This document shows, one piece after another, positions 7,302 to 16,477 of a stretch of DNA of 38,532 bases (its first letter is position 1; every line of letters begins with the position of its first letter). The DNA is from Caldilineaceae bacterium (lineage in GTDB: Bacteria > Chloroflexota > Anaerolineae > Caldilineales > Caldilineaceae): NCBI GenBank assembly GCA_022821585.1, contig JAJEDI010000054.1, forward strand, positions 1 to 38,532. Reading direction: 5' to 3'. Made by a program: the position numbers and the translations under genes. Below the pieces are notes generated by a model. That model saw only the letters and a program-made list of their open reading frames with translations, searched no databases and was not told where the DNA came from.

Positions 7302-10016
7302 TCACATCATCGAGACCGGATCAATGTCGATTCGCCAGCCGAAGGGAATGTCGATTCCTCGCAAGAAGGCAGACGGGTCGGCCGCGCGTACTATGATCTG
7401 CCAGCGATAGTAGCCGCGGATACGTGCATAAGGTGCGGGGGCGGGGCCAAGTAGGTCGGTTCCATCGCCCCAGATTCCGATCTCCTCCGCGCGTTGCTGA
7501 AGTTTTCCCATCATGCGGTCAGTCTGCTCCGCGACCGTTTCCAGCTTCTTGTGCCAGAAAATCAGGCGGGCAAGTCTGCTGACAGGCGGGTACTGCTGCT
7601 CGCGGCGGAATTCCATTTCACGCCGGTAGAAGGCGTGGTAGTCGTGCTCGGCGGCGGCCTGCAGCGCGTAGTGCTGGGGCGTATAACTTTGGAAGATTAC
7701 GCGCCCGCCTCTGCGGCTGCGCCCTGCCCGGCCGGCCACCTGCGTCAGAAGCTGAAAAGTTCGTTCAGCGCCTCGGAAATCAGGCATATACAGACCAATG
7801 TCCGCGGCAACGACGCCAACAAGGGTGACAAGCGGTAGGTCTAACCCTTTGGCGATCATTTGAGTGCCGATAAGGACGTCGGCCTCATGGCTGGCGAATC
7901 GATCGAGGATCTGTTCGTGGCTGCCTTTGCGACCGGTAGTGTCGCGGTCCCAGCGCAGGAGGCGGGCGCGTGGCGCGATCTGGCTCACGACCTCTTCGAT
8001 TCGCTGCGTTCCGGTGCCGAAGAAGCGGATACGATGGCTGTGGCAGGCAGGGCAGTTTGCAGGGATTGGAACGCGGGCGTTGCAGCGGTGGCAAATGAGC
8101 TGGGCCGCGCGTTCGTGGTAGGTGAGAGGCGTTTCACAGCGTTCGCATTCGGCAACAAAGCCGCAATCTCGGCACATGACAAATGAGTGTGTACCCCGGC
8201 GGTTCAGGAAAAGGATCGCCTGCTGCCCGGCGTCGAGAACCTCGTGAAGCTCGGACTGGAGACTGCGGCTGAAGATGCTGCGGTTGCCGGCTCGCAGCTC
8301 TTGACGCATGTCAACGATTTCAACGGGTGGCAGAGAAGCGTATGCGGGCGGTGAAGGCGTTTCGGCGCTTCCGTCAATAACGACATCACTAAATTCAATG
8401 TGGCCTACCACTCGATCGGGCATTTCGAGCAGCTTCAACCTGCCCTGTTGCGCGCCGTGGTAGGCTTGTAGGGATGGTGTGGCAGTTCCAAAAATTAGGG
8501 CGCTGCCGGTCACGGCGGCCAGCCGGACTGCGATAGTGCGCGCATCGTAGAAGACGGTAAAGCTTCCCCACTCGTCGGTGTCCTGCTTGTAGGTGGACTC
8601 GTGTTCTTCATCGACGATGATGAGACCCAGGCGGGGCAGCGGGGAGAAGAGGGCGCTGCGTGCGCCGACGATGACGTCTATGCGGCCGTCACGGGCCCTT
8701 CGCCAAACGTCGTAGCGCTGGCTGGCGTTCAAACCTGAATGAACGACCGAAACGCGGTCAGGAAACCGGCCGGCAAAGCGGGAAACAGTCTGGGGCGTAA
8801 GGGCGATTTCAGGTACGAGGACGATGGCTTGGCGGTTACGGGCCAGCGTTTCGGCGATTGCACGAAGGTAGATTTCCGTCTTGCCGCTGCCTGTGGCGCC
8901 GTGGAGGAGAAAACACTGGCTTCGTATCGATGAAGTCGCGGCTTCTTCTCTCACCATTTCCGGTTGGGTCGCCTCTGAAGCCGCGGCCGCAAAACAGGCC
9001 GATCTGATCTCATCCCACACTTTCTGCTGCTGGTCGGTCAGTGCCGGAGGGGATGTCCTGGGGTAAATTCGTCCTCCGAGTGGGTCGCGGTAGCGGACCT
9101 TGTGCTCAAGACGGATCAGTCCGGCAGTCTGCAGCTTACGCAGTGAATACAGGTTGGTTTCGACACTGGCGTAGAGATCGGTCTTCCACATGGGCGCCTG
9201 AGCTCTGGCGAGCGCCTGCAAGACTGGCTCGAACTTTGACACGTGCTTCAGGGCAAGGATTGCGTCTTCGGCAACGCCTGCCGGCTGAACCAGTACTACC
9301 TTATCGCCAACAACGCGGACCAGTTTCTTGTCCTCGAGAGCCGAAATCGGCCCCCCTTTTGAAAGGCCGCCTGCAATTGCAAGATCCGCGAGCGGCCGGG
9401 AGCGAGAAGGCGACGCCAGGAGATTCGTCAAGACCTGGGCCTGTTTACTCTGGTGTTTCAGACCAAGCAGGCTCTCGCGAATGGAGGACGGGTCGACGAG
9501 AAGCTCAATCTGTTCTTCCATTTTGGCACGAACTTTGGGGGGCTCGCCGCTCTTACTGAGTAGACCGGGAGTCAGGAAGAGCTTCACGGCCTCGGAGATG
9601 GGGGCCACGTAATAGTCGGCGATCCAGAACGCCATTTTCAACTGTGCCGGGGTCAGGACGGGCTGGGGCCTTGCCAGCCGATCTATGGCTTTTGTCTCAA
9701 CTGGTGACGAGGCCGCGGGCCCGACCACGATGCCTTGTACCTCTTGCGCGCCAAAGGGGGCCCAAATCAGGTGCCCCGGCTTGACTTCCCCTCCGAGACC
9801 TGGTGGCAGGTGATAATGAAAGGTCTGAAAGCGGGCTGCACCGCCGGTCCGCTGATGAACCGCCTCTGGCCAGACGTGATCGGGCGAAAGACTTGATACA
9901 CCTTGTTCGTCGACTCCCGCCCGGTCGCCGTCGGGGGAAGGAGATTTCTGCTGCCTGAAAGAACGTCGAATAGGCAGAAAAACGACTACTTCGACGAAAA
10001 GATTCCCTTCCGACAC
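7302..10016 (-). CDS. priA: Primosomal replication restart helicase PriA
   Basis: A 904-residue superfamily 2 DNA helicase that reloads the replisome at stalled forks. The Walker A GATGSGKT is at 373-380 and the DEEH box at 469-472. A zinc-binding region with paired CxxC motifs (CRDCGF, CERCE, CHRCN, CPACHS) follows at roughly 625-670, then the motif TQMIAKGLD and VAGRAGR. The start is GTG at 10016 with AAGGA upstream. The N-terminal 3'-DNA-end binding domain is interrupted: VVFLPIRRSF (11-20) is separated from TFHYHLPPGLGGEVKPG by about 45 residues of low-complexity, charged sequence, whereas PriA proteins normally run these segments together. All helicase and zinc motifs are intact, so the protein should be functional. 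It ends convergent to anmK. Confidence 0.95.
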   Translation of the reverse strand: MSEGNLFVEVVVFLPIRRSFRQQKSPSPDGDRAGVDEQGVSSLSPDHVWPEAVHQRTGGAARFQTFHYHLPPGLGGEVKPGHLIWAPFGAQEVQGIVVGPAASSPVETKAIDRLARPQPVLTPAQLKMAFWIADYYVAPISEAVKLFLTPGLLSKSGEPPKVRAKMEEQIELLVDPSSIRESLLGLKHQSKQAQVLTNLLASPSRSRPLADLAIAGGLSKGGPISALEDKKLVRVVGDKVVLVQPAGVAEDAILALKHVSKFEPVLQALARAQAPMWKTDLYASVETNLYSLRKLQTAGLIRLEHKVRYRDPLGGRIYPRTSPPALTDQQQKVWDEIRSACFAAAASEATQPEMVREEAATSSIRSQCFLLHGATGSGKTEIYLRAIAETLARNRQAIVLVPEIALTPQTVSRFAGRFPDRVSVVHSGLNASQRYDVWRRARDGRIDVIVGARSALFSPLPRLGLIIVDEEHESTYKQDTDEWGSFTVFYDARTIAVRLAAVTGSALIFGTATPSLQAYHGAQQGRLKLLEMPDRVVGHIEFSDVVIDGSAETPSPPAYASLPPVEIVDMRQELRAGNRSIFSRSLQSELHEVLDAGQQAILFLNRRGTHSFVMCRDCGFVAECERCETPLTYHERAAQLICHRCNARVPIPANCPACHSHRIRFFGTGTQRIEEVVSQIAPRARLLRWDRDTTGRKGSHEQILDRFASHEADVLIGTQMIAKGLDLPLVTLVGVVAADIGLYMPDFRGAERTFQLLTQVAGRAGRSRRGGRVIFQSYTPQHYALQAAAEHDYHAFYRREMEFRREQQYPPVSRLARLIFWHKKLETVAEQTDRMMGKLQQRAEEIGIWGDGTDLLGPAPAPYARIRGYYRWQIIVRAADPSAFLRGIDIPFGWRIDIDPVSMM

Positions 10017-10197
10017 GGCTAAATCCTTGGACTATTGCGGCTCATATGTTCGGATGGCCGCAAAAAGATTGTAGTCCAATCGCCACACGATCGGCAAAGG
10101 TAGGCAGTTCGCCCAGCTAGTGAGGCGCAATGAGGGCTATGGCTTAACGGCGAGGGGTGACAGGAGAACGAGGTCTGAATGGTTCCGCCCGGGGGTA

Positions 10198-11613
10198 CTA
10201 CCACCGGCGTCGTCGCTGAAAGTTAAGCAGTCGGGTGATGCGGAAAATCGCGGCGTAGACGTACACCTGCCAGAGGCCGATCGGAAGGGCTAGTGCAGCG
10301 GGCAGGTAGGTGGTAACAGGGTGACCCATGATCGATGCGTCCAAGCTCCTGAAGAGGACGACCAGTAGCCCGAATGAGATCAGCCCGAGGACGATTCCCA
10401 TAAGCGGCTGAATCACTGAGCGCAGAATGTATTGTCGGTCGAACTCTTCATGCACTCGCATTCGCTCAAAGAGGAAGGAAATGGTGCCCAGACAGCCGCC
10501 GATCCCACCGGCCGCAACGGTCCACAGCAGGGCATTATAGTGGGACGTGTTCCATCCTGTGCCTGCTGAAACCACCTCGATGATTTCATTCACTTCGAGC
10601 GGATAGAGATAAAGGATGGCTCCAAGGCCCCCCAGTGCAGCCAGCCAGAGGATGAGAAGGCCAAAAGTGCGGAGTGCAATGCCTCGTGCGCGTCTGCGGC
10701 CGGACCTCGCGCGTTCGATAATCTGCCTTGCCTGCTGGATATTGTACTGGGCCCGCTCGATGCGGTGAGGCTGGCCTGAGATGATATCTCTTGCCTCCCG
10801 TAGCAGCGACAGTGCGTGGCCCGTGTTTTCGCGCCGCGTTTCCCGGAATCGGTCGATCGCTTCGTACAGGCCGGCGATTTCTTCCTCTATGAGTTGGGCT
10901 TCGGGTGAAAGAGATTCGGGAGCGACTTCGAACCTGAGCCGGTCGGGCGGCTGCGCTACCGTCGCAGGGCTGTCCAGCAGAGAATCCGATTGGCCCGGAA
11001 CACTTTGGATTGGATATCGCTGCTCTTGAGCCTCGGCCTGGCGCGCCGAAACTGGGCCCGGCTGGTCAAAGGGCCGATCCTCTCCGGCGTACTGTTCCAC
11101 CGTTGGGAAAGATTGGTGGTGTCTACCGGACCCGGGCGGCCTTTCCGACGCGTGTGTGGTGATCTGTTGGGATGATGGTTGGGGCAAATGATGTGCTTCC
11201 GAAGTGTGGCCGACGGGACTGGACGGGTCCGAACTCCGGTCAATGGGACTTGGAACTGCGCCATCGCTGGTTTCCGCTTCTTTTTGCTGTCCTGTTTCAT
11301 CGGTGGACCAGTCCGTCTGCTTCAAGCTCGGGGAATCTTCATGCTGGTCCCTGGCCCCTTCGGCAGGTCGTGGCTGGTCACCCTCCGAGTCTTGGCGGGA
11401 TGCGGCTAGTTCGGCGCCGGAGGCCAACTGCTCAAGGAGGGACTCGGCGCGTTGGCGCAACGCGGCCAACTGTGCCGCCGATTCTTCGAGCATCTGAAGG
11501 GAAGAGAGTTCTTCCCGCGCCAACTCTTTCGGACCAGCGCCCGCCTGTTTTTCTTCGATCCCTTTTGTGCTGCCGGCCGAAGTGCGGGAGGCGTTGTCAG
11601 ATTCGGAATTCAA
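10198..11613 (-). CDS. Membrane protein of unknown function with long disordered N-terminal region
   Basis: I do not recognise a family. The translation has an N-terminal helical, Glu/Gln/Leu-rich segment (about 25-70, possible coiled coil), a long polar, Pro/Ser/Gln/Asp-rich probably disordered segment (75-235), then a predicted helical hairpin rich in Arg/Glu (237-310) with the repeated look of REARDIISG and QQARQIIERA. Four likely membrane helices follow at about 311-338, 361-383, 398-421 and 435-457, and a basic end (NFQRRRRW). The long polar part should lie on the cytoplasmic side given the positive stretch GRRRARG before the first helix. The start is uncertain: the frame begins with TTG at 11613 without a clear ribosome site, and an internal ATG at residue 41 is possible. 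It is transcribed towards priA with a 181-base gap. Confidence 0.65.
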   Translation of the reverse strand: MNSESDNASRTSAGSTKGIEEKQAGAGPKELAREELSSLQMLEESAAQLAALRQRAESLLEQLASGAELAASRQDSEGDQPRPAEGARDQHEDSPSLKQTDWSTDETGQQKEAETSDGAVPSPIDRSSDPSSPVGHTSEAHHLPQPSSQQITTHASERPPGSGRHHQSFPTVEQYAGEDRPFDQPGPVSARQAEAQEQRYPIQSVPGQSDSLLDSPATVAQPPDRLRFEVAPESLSPEAQLIEEEIAGLYEAIDRFRETRRENTGHALSLLREARDIISGQPHRIERAQYNIQQARQIIERARSGRRRARGIALRTFGLLILWLAALGGLGAILYLYPLEVNEIIEVVSAGTGWNTSHYNALLWTVAAGGIGGCLGTISFLFERMRVHEEFDRQYILRSVIQPLMGIVLGLISFGLLVVLFRSLDASIMGHPVTTYLPAALALPIGLWQVYVYAAIFRITRLLNFQRRRRW

Positions 11614-12277
11614 AATAAGCTACAGTTCATTGTGCAACGTCAAATGCCCGGAGGCGGCACCGGAATGACAGAAGCTAAGCCGCCCAAGTGAGCACAGGCG
11701 GCTATCTATTACTATATCATACGGGATAATTCAGCGAAAAAGCCTACTTTCGCCTTCCGGCAGGCCTAAGCGGGCAATGCCTGCGGTGAGCAAACTGTTA
11801 CCGGTGTGCGAGGATACCTCGGCTGGGTTTGCGCGATTGATTCGGTTCGTCCTGCAGGGATCCTCTTAATTCGAGCAGGCCGTGGCTTACATCTCTTGCC
11901 GGTCAGTTTCAGGCCTTCATTGAACCGTAGTGTGCGTACCAAGCCGATGGCCTGCAGAGAAAAGGGATTCAAGATAGGGAAGGCGGTAAGTGAATGGCAA
12001 AAGACCAATAATGATCAAGTTGTCCATGGTTGTGGTCCGAAAGTAGAGGGCGTTGTGGCAGAAGATCTAGCCTTGCCTGGAATTCCGCCGTGGGAGGCCG
12101 CCTATGGCTGGGAAGTCTCAACTGGGAGTAAAGTTGCCGCTGTTGCAGAAGAGGCGCCGAGTACGACTGTTGGAATCTCACTATTCGCCCGCCACAACCT
12201 TGGCGAAACCGGGAGAGGGAATTCCTGAGATGGGAGCGGGCTGCATTAGTCGCGGAACTTCGAAATTGGCGGTAGAT
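11614..12277. other. Long intergenic region before rpmH
   Basis: About 660 bases without a supported gene between two divergent transcription units. It holds an AT-rich patch around 11704-11735 and a 7-bp hairpin (11678-11703). Because it lies directly before rpmH-rnpA I looked for an origin: no copy of TTATNCACA or its complement and no cluster of near matches was found, so an oriC is not supported here. Confidence 0.5.
11678..11703. repeat. Short hairpin upstream of the membrane-protein gene
   Basis: AGCCGCC (11678-11684) can pair with GGCGGCT (11697-11703) across a 12-base loop. It would lie in or near the leader of the minus-strand gene at 10198-11613. No T run follows on either strand, so it is not a clear terminator. 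Confidence 0.45.
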
Positions 12278-12307
12278 TTGACAGTCCATGGCCATGCCAC
12301 GTATAAT
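12278..12307 (+). promoter_or_regulatory. Consensus sigma-70-type promoter for rpmH
   Basis: TTGACA (12278-12283) and TATAAT (12302-12307) are both exact consensus hexamers separated by 18 bases. Transcription should begin near 12314, about 40 bases before the rpmH ATG. Strong promoters are expected for ribosomal-protein genes. Confidence 0.9.
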
Positions 12308-12354
12308 TGACTATTGGTAGTTAATCTGGATTGTTATCTTAGAGGAGTGAAGAA

Positions 12355-12519
12355 ATGCCCAAACGAACCTGGCAACCAAAGGTTCGCAAGCGGCTGCGGA
12401 CACACGGGTTCCGCAAGCGTATGAGCAAGCCGGGTGGGCGCAATGTGCTGAAGCGCCGCCGCCTTAAGCAGCGAACGGAACTGACAGTCAAGCTTTCAAC
12501 TCGAAAGAGGACCTTCTGA
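12355..12519 (+). CDS. rpmH: 50S ribosomal protein L34
   Basis: A 54-codon frame, translated by eye. It begins [19 protein letters not shown] and continues with [19 protein letters not shown], the L34 signature. It is a very basic protein of the large ribosomal subunit. The end carries about eight residues more than the usual 44-46 residue protein. AGAGGAG lies nine bases before the ATG. It opens the rpmH-rnpA-yidD-yidC-jag block and is driven by the consensus promoter just upstream. Confidence 0.97.
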   Translation: MPKRTWQPKVRKRLRTHGFRKRMSKPGGRNVLKRRRLKQRTELTVKLSTRKRTF

Positions 12520-12691
12520 GGGCGTGCTCCCCGCTTGAACTCAGCGGTGGTTACGCAGTTTTCGTGTGACTCTGTGAGTGATGGAGTAATGTTTGACGAA
12601 TGCTACGAGAAGAGCACAACTCGATTGCTCTTTCGTCATCGCTTACAGTCTGCGATTTAGGGTTCACTGAGTCTTTCGGACACTGAGCGGC

Positions 12692-13072
12692 GTGAAACGA
12701 CGCTTTCGAGTACGGGAAAACAGCCGATTCCAGGAGGTCCGCCGCAAGGGCAGAACGTATAGCACTCGCTTTGCCGTACTGTGCATTCTGGAAAATCGCC
12801 TTTCCTATAGCCGGTTCGGTTTTTCCGTCAGCCGCCGTATCGGCAATGCAGTCCTGCGCAATCGTGTAAAGAGGCGAATGCGTGAATCAATTCGACTTCG
12901 CATGGACCAGATTCAACCTGGATGGGACTGCGTAGTTATTGCCCGGTCACCGATTCGTACGGCGACGTATGGTCAGATTGACGACACCTTTTACCGCCTC
13001 TTTCGTCGAGCAGCACTCTTCGTCTCCGATCTGGCCGAATCGAGGGCCGCGCCTGGGAAAAGTAAGCTGTGA
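12692..13072 (+). CDS. rnpA: Ribonuclease P protein component
   Basis: A 126-residue basic protein, the protein subunit of RNase P that assists the RNA subunit in 5' maturation of tRNA. It shows the typical start [18 protein letters not shown] and the family signature [13 protein letters not shown] after [13 protein letters not shown]. The start is GTG at 12692, 172 bases after rpmH, and the gene overlaps yidD by four bases (GTGA), so the two are translationally coupled. The last ten or so residues ([11 protein letters not shown]) are a variable tail. Confidence 0.95.
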   Translation: MKRRFRVRENSRFQEVRRKGRTYSTRFAVLCILENRLSYSRFGFSVSRRIGNAVLRNRVKRRMRESIRLRMDQIQPGWDCVVIARSPIRTATYGQIDDTFYRLFRRAALFVSDLAESRAAPGKSKL

Positions 13073-13278
13073 GATTTCTCCTGCTGCTCTTGATCAGGCT
13101 ATATCAGAAAGGGATTTCGCCGCTCCTGGGGAACAATTGCCGGTTCCTTCCGACCTGTTCACAGTACACATATGAGGCCGTGGAGCGGTACGGGGCGGCA
13201 CAAGGAACGTGGATGGGCCTGAGGCGCATCTGCAGATGCCATCCATGGAATCCAGGTGGTTTTGATCCAGTTCCTTGA
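13069..13278 (+). CDS. yidD: Membrane protein insertion efficiency factor YidD
   Basis: A 69-residue protein of the YidD family (UPF0161), peripheral to the inner membrane and helping insertion of YidC/Sec substrates. The family pattern is complete: an amphipathic hydrophobic start [17 protein letters not shown], then [19 protein letters not shown], and [13 protein letters not shown] at the end. It starts with GTG overlapping the rnpA stop by four bases. A gap of 245 bases follows before yidC, unlike the tight spacing common elsewhere, and that gap shows only a weak hairpin with a T run near 13284-13307. Confidence 0.95.
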   Translation: MRFLLLLLIRLYQKGISPLLGNNCRFLPTCSQYTYEAVERYGAAQGTWMGLRRICRCHPWNPGGFDPVP

Positions 13279-13283
13279 AGAAG

Positions 13284-13307
13284 TGCCGTATTCTCGTGGC
13301 ATTTTTT
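13284..13307 (+). terminator. Weak candidate terminator after yidD
   Basis: TGCC (13284-13287) can pair with GGCA (13298-13301), extended by one G:T pair, and is followed by six T (13302-13307). The stem is short, so termination would be partial at best; it lies six bases after the yidD stop. Confidence 0.3.
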
Positions 13308-13523
13308 CGATTGATGAATTCGGCGAGCAATGTGAGGCGGCATTCCGAACGGCGATTCACTTGCCAGAGCATCGATAAGGGGCAGGTTTAGGGGTGTATG
13401 GGACGACATGCGGGTGAAACGGCCTGACAGTACGCAGTTTGGCAGCATCAAAGGTTGCGGCGGTCATAACGTCAACCTGCCCTGCCAGCACCATTGCTTG
13501 GTGCGGCGATTAGGAGAAAAACT

Positions 13524-14525
13524 GTGAATCGCAGAAGGATTCTGTGGCTCTTGATCCTGGTATCCGCGGCCCTTCTACTTGGTGGCTGCGGTGTTCCACG
13601 CGAAGGTGTAGTGGATTGGAACACGGCCGAGGCAGATGGATGGTGGCAGGTCGTCATCGTATTTCCTCTGGCAAAGTCCCTCATCTGGCTGAACACAAGC
13701 CTTGTGAATTGGGATATCCCGTTTAGCTGGGGTTTTGCGATAATTCTGTTCACAATAATTATCAAACTGATCACGTTTCCGTTAACGATGATTCAGATTA
13801 GGAGCATGCAGGCCCAGAAGAACCTCCAGCCTCAACTCCAGGAGTTGCAGAAGAAGTACGGGAAGAACAAGGACAAGATGGCCCAGGAGCAGATGAAGCT
13901 CTATCGCGAGGCGGGCGTGAACCCCCTCAGCGGCTGCTTGCCCATGGTCGTACAGATGCCCGTACTGTTTGGGCTGTACTCGGCTCTCGTAGCCCTAGGT
14001 CCTTCCTTGACTGACGCCCGGTTTTTCTGGATTCCTGACCTGGGATTTCCCGAATTTACGCGCGGGCTTGCCTGGATTCCAGAAAAGTTCAACGAAGGTG
14101 AGTATCTCCTCTTGCTGGCATACCTCGTATTGCCGGCCTTGCTCATGATCAGCCAGGTCTACATGCAGAGGATGACCACGGCGACCACGCCGACCGGTAG
14201 CGAAGGTCAGGCCGGAATGATGAAGCAAATGACGACAATTATGACGCTGATGTTCGGCTTCTTTACCTTGCAAGTGCCTGCAGGTCTTTCGTTGTACTGG
14301 GTGACTAGCAATCTGTTGCAGTTAGGACAGACATACATCGCCAACTACCTGAGCGGCGTGAATAACGCGATCGCGCCTGCAGCGCCACAGGCCCTGACGG
14401 CTACCGCCGGTGCGGGTTCATCGGACGGCGGATCGACCGTTACTCCGGCCGCGGAACCGACGGAGCCCCAACCTAAGAGGACGCCACAACGTCGCAGGAA
14501 CAGGCGAAATCGAAAGAGAAGATAA
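13524..14525 (+). CDS. yidC: Membrane protein insertase YidC (lipoprotein type)
   Basis: A 333-residue YidC/Oxa1/SpoIIIJ insertase that places proteins in the cytoplasmic membrane. GTG at 13524 is chosen as start because TAGGAGA lies at normal spacing. This gives a short signal with lipobox LLLGGC, Cys22 being the lipidation site, as in Gram-positive-type YidC. The conserved core shows PFSWGFAIILFTIIIKLITF (with the PLTMIQIRSM continuation), the Lys/Gln-rich cytoplasmic hairpin QELQKKYGKNKDKM, and GCLPMVVQMPVLFGLY, followed by two more helices ending VPAGLSLYWVTSNL. The last 17 residues are almost all Arg, Lys or Asn, a ribosome-binding type tail. The jag gene follows after a single base. Confidence 0.95.
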   Translation: MNRRRILWLLILVSAALLLGGCGVPREGVVDWNTAEADGWWQVVIVFPLAKSLIWLNTSLVNWDIPFSWGFAIILFTIIIKLITFPLTMIQIRSMQAQKNLQPQLQELQKKYGKNKDKMAQEQMKLYREAGVNPLSGCLPMVVQMPVLFGLYSALVALGPSLTDARFFWIPDLGFPEFTRGLAWIPEKFNEGEYLLLLAYLVLPALLMISQVYMQRMTTATTPTGSEGQAGMMKQMTTIMTLMFGFFTLQVPAGLSLYWVTSNLLQLGQTYIANYLSGVNNAIAPAAPQALTATAGAGSSDGGSTVTPAAEPTEPQPKRTPQRRRNRRNRKRR

Positions 14526-14526
14526 G

Positions 14527-15381
14527 ATGAATGAAAGTGAGAGCTACGACTATAAGGCAAAGACCGTGGAGGAGGCAGTCGAAGAAGGGATGCGCCAACT
14601 CGGGATTTCCCGGGATGAGATTAAGATCGAAGTGGTCGACGAGGGCAGCCGCGGAATCCTCGGAATCGGCGCCTCTGATGCTCACGTTCGCCTGACTCGC
14701 AGAGTTGAGAATGTGTCTTCGGAAGCTCAGCCACAAGATGGAGACGAGGTTTCGGAAGGGTCTGAGGTCGTTGCTGAAACTGTGCTCAAGGAAACCGCCG
14801 ACAGCAGTTCTTACGGGGCTCCAGGCGAGGTCTCTGAACTGGTCCCGGATGATTCCGCAGAGCAATCGCCGGAGAAAACGCCTCCGTTGTCAGACGCGGA
14901 AGAGGATGACGACGATTCAGAACTGGAGGACCTGGCATTCGATCTGCTAAGCCAGATGTTGGTCCATCTGGGCATCGAAGCCGAAATTGAAGTCTCATGG
15001 CAGGACAATCCGGAGGACAGTGATCGCGCGCTCCGTCTGAATGTGGTCGGAGAGGACTTAGGCGTTCTGATAGGCCGCAACGGCGAGACTCTCGCTAGCA
15101 TGCAGTATCTGATCCGCCTCATGGTCAATCAGGAACTTCATCGCTGGAAAAATATCGTTGTCGATATCGACGGGTACAAGCAGAGAAGAGCCGAGCAGCT
15201 TAGCCAGCTGGCCCACCGCCTTGCTGAACAGGTCGTAGCCTCTGGGCGTCCCGCCTCATTGGAGCCGATGCCGGCAAGCGAACGGCGCCTCGTCCACATT
15301 GCGTTACGTAACCACGAGCACGTCTACACCTCCAGCACCGGAGAGGACACACGCCGTAAGGTACAGATCCTGCTCAAATGA
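14527..15381 (+). CDS. jag: RNA-binding protein Jag/KhpB (Jag_N, KH and R3H domains)
   Basis: A 284-residue cytoplasmic RNA-binding protein. It has an N-terminal Jag_N domain (about 5-58, KTVEEAVEEGMRQLG and GSRGILGIG), a long acidic linker (about 62-135, ending EEDDDDSELED), a KH domain with the loop IGRNGE (182-187), and a C-terminal R3H domain (about 215-284) with RRLVHIALRNHEHVYT. In Firmicutes the protein works with KhpA and affects cell envelope and division; the same order yidC-jag is seen here. The acidic linker is unusually long and negatively charged. The start ATG is one base after the yidC stop, implying coupled translation. Confidence 0.93.
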   Translation: MNESESYDYKAKTVEEAVEEGMRQLGISRDEIKIEVVDEGSRGILGIGASDAHVRLTRRVENVSSEAQPQDGDEVSEGSEVVAETVLKETADSSSYGAPGEVSELVPDDSAEQSPEKTPPLSDAEEDDDDSELEDLAFDLLSQMLVHLGIEAEIEVSWQDNPEDSDRALRLNVVGEDLGVLIGRNGETLASMQYLIRLMVNQELHRWKNIVVDIDGYKQRRAEQLSQLAHRLAEQVVASGRPASLEPMPASERRLVHIALRNHEHVYTSSTGEDTRRKVQILLK

Positions 15382-15527
15382 CCGGAACCAACCCCGTGCA
15401 CGCCTACCGCTCGGCTAAGCCGGAGGACAGCTCCTCGGTGCCATGTCTGGCCCGCGTAGCACAGCGGGAGTCCGCAAGGGAGTGAAGAATCAAAGGAAGT
15501 CAGTCGTAAGCACCTTATGAACTGTCC

Positions 15528-16409
15528 ATGTCGATCGATTTTCTTGCGATAGGAACGGTGACCCGGGACATTGCGACAGCGGATCCGTCCGCGACCGACT
15601 ATGTGTTGGGGGGGACAGTAAGCTTTGCGGCGGTAACGGCCGCCAGGCTTGGGCGCCGCCCGGCAGTCCTGACTCGAGCCGGAGACGACATCGATCTGTC
15701 TTTCTTGAGCGGTCTGGCCGACCTTCACCTACTGCCCTGCAAGAACACGACAACCTTCGCAAACCTCTATTCGCCGGACGGCCGCATCCAGTACTGTTAC
15801 ACACCTTCGCCCCCTATCGCTCCTGACGACGTTCCCCCTGACCTCAGGGCCCCCCATATCGCACTTCTGGGCCCGCTTGTAAACGAGGTAAAGTCAGAGG
15901 TGGCTGCCATATTTGACCCTGACACGATAGTGGCCGCGGTGCCCCAGGGATGGATGCGCAGGTGGGATGATGAAGGCAGGGTATACCCGACGCAGTGGAC
16001 CGAAATGGCCGAAATCCTTCCCCATCTCGATGCACTTATTCTGTCGATAGAAGACATCGACGGCGACTTGTGTCAGGTGGAGGAGTTTCTCAAGTATGTC
16101 GCACTTGTTGTTCTCACTGAATATCGAGACGGAAGTACCATTTACAGGCGCAAGCCGAACTCAGGAACAGAGATAGTCCCGGTTCCTCCGCGTCCGGCAA
16201 GCGAACTGGATCCCACCGGCGCCGGGGACATTTTTGCGACGGCTTTCCTTCTGCGGCTCGATGAAACGGGCGACCCTTTCGATGCCGCCCGTTATGCAAA
16301 TGTAACGGCATCATTCGGCGTGGAGGGGCAGGGCGTAACAGGAATCCCCAGTCACGAACAGGTCCTGGAATACATGGCTCTGCATCCTTGGCGGCGTGGT
16401 ATCGCCTAA
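15528..16409 (+). CDS. PfkB-family carbohydrate/nucleoside kinase
   Basis: A 293-residue ribokinase-like protein. The N-terminus IDFLAIGTVTRD and the GG motif in YVLGGTVSFAAVTAARLG are family features. The C-terminal signature DPTGAGDIFATAFLLRL contains the catalytic Asp and the anion hole GAGD. The sugar or nucleoside substrate cannot be determined; the usual GGxxxN is GGTVSF, with the Asn missing, which suggests a divergent substrate pocket. It sits between jag and parA, a place more often taken by mnmE or rsmG, with a 146-base gap before and a 68-base gap after. It may share a transcript with parAB, but a role in chromosome segregation is not implied. Confidence 0.85.
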   Translation: MSIDFLAIGTVTRDIATADPSATDYVLGGTVSFAAVTAARLGRRPAVLTRAGDDIDLSFLSGLADLHLLPCKNTTTFANLYSPDGRIQYCYTPSPPIAPDDVPPDLRAPHIALLGPLVNEVKSEVAAIFDPDTIVAAVPQGWMRRWDDEGRVYPTQWTEMAEILPHLDALILSIEDIDGDLCQVEEFLKYVALVVLTEYRDGSTIYRRKPNSGTEIVPVPPRPASELDPTGAGDIFATAFLLRLDETGDPFDAARYANVTASFGVEGQGVTGIPSHEQVLEYMALHPWRRGIA

Positions 16410-16477
16410 CCAGTGAGGAAAGGAATCAGCGCTTTGGTCCGCCTGCTTGTAGGCGACCATCTGCACTTGGGAATGCT

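Noticed and set aside
9816..9975. Frameshift or pseudogene in the 5' part of priA
   Set aside because: The frame is continuous from a GTG with a ribosome site, and both halves of the expected N-terminal motif are in the same frame; an in-frame insertion explains it better.
11172..11618. Plus-strand frame opposite the four-helix membrane protein
   Set aside because: Arg/Pro-rich, no recognisable domain; the minus frame has convincing membrane helices and a coherent domain order.
11614..12354. Possible oriC before rpmH
   Set aside because: No TTATNCACA or close match clusters were found on either strand by eye.
12692..12705. GTGAAAC near the rnpA start as half of a parS site
   Set aside because: The matching left half (GTTTCAC) is absent, and the bases are the rnpA start codons.
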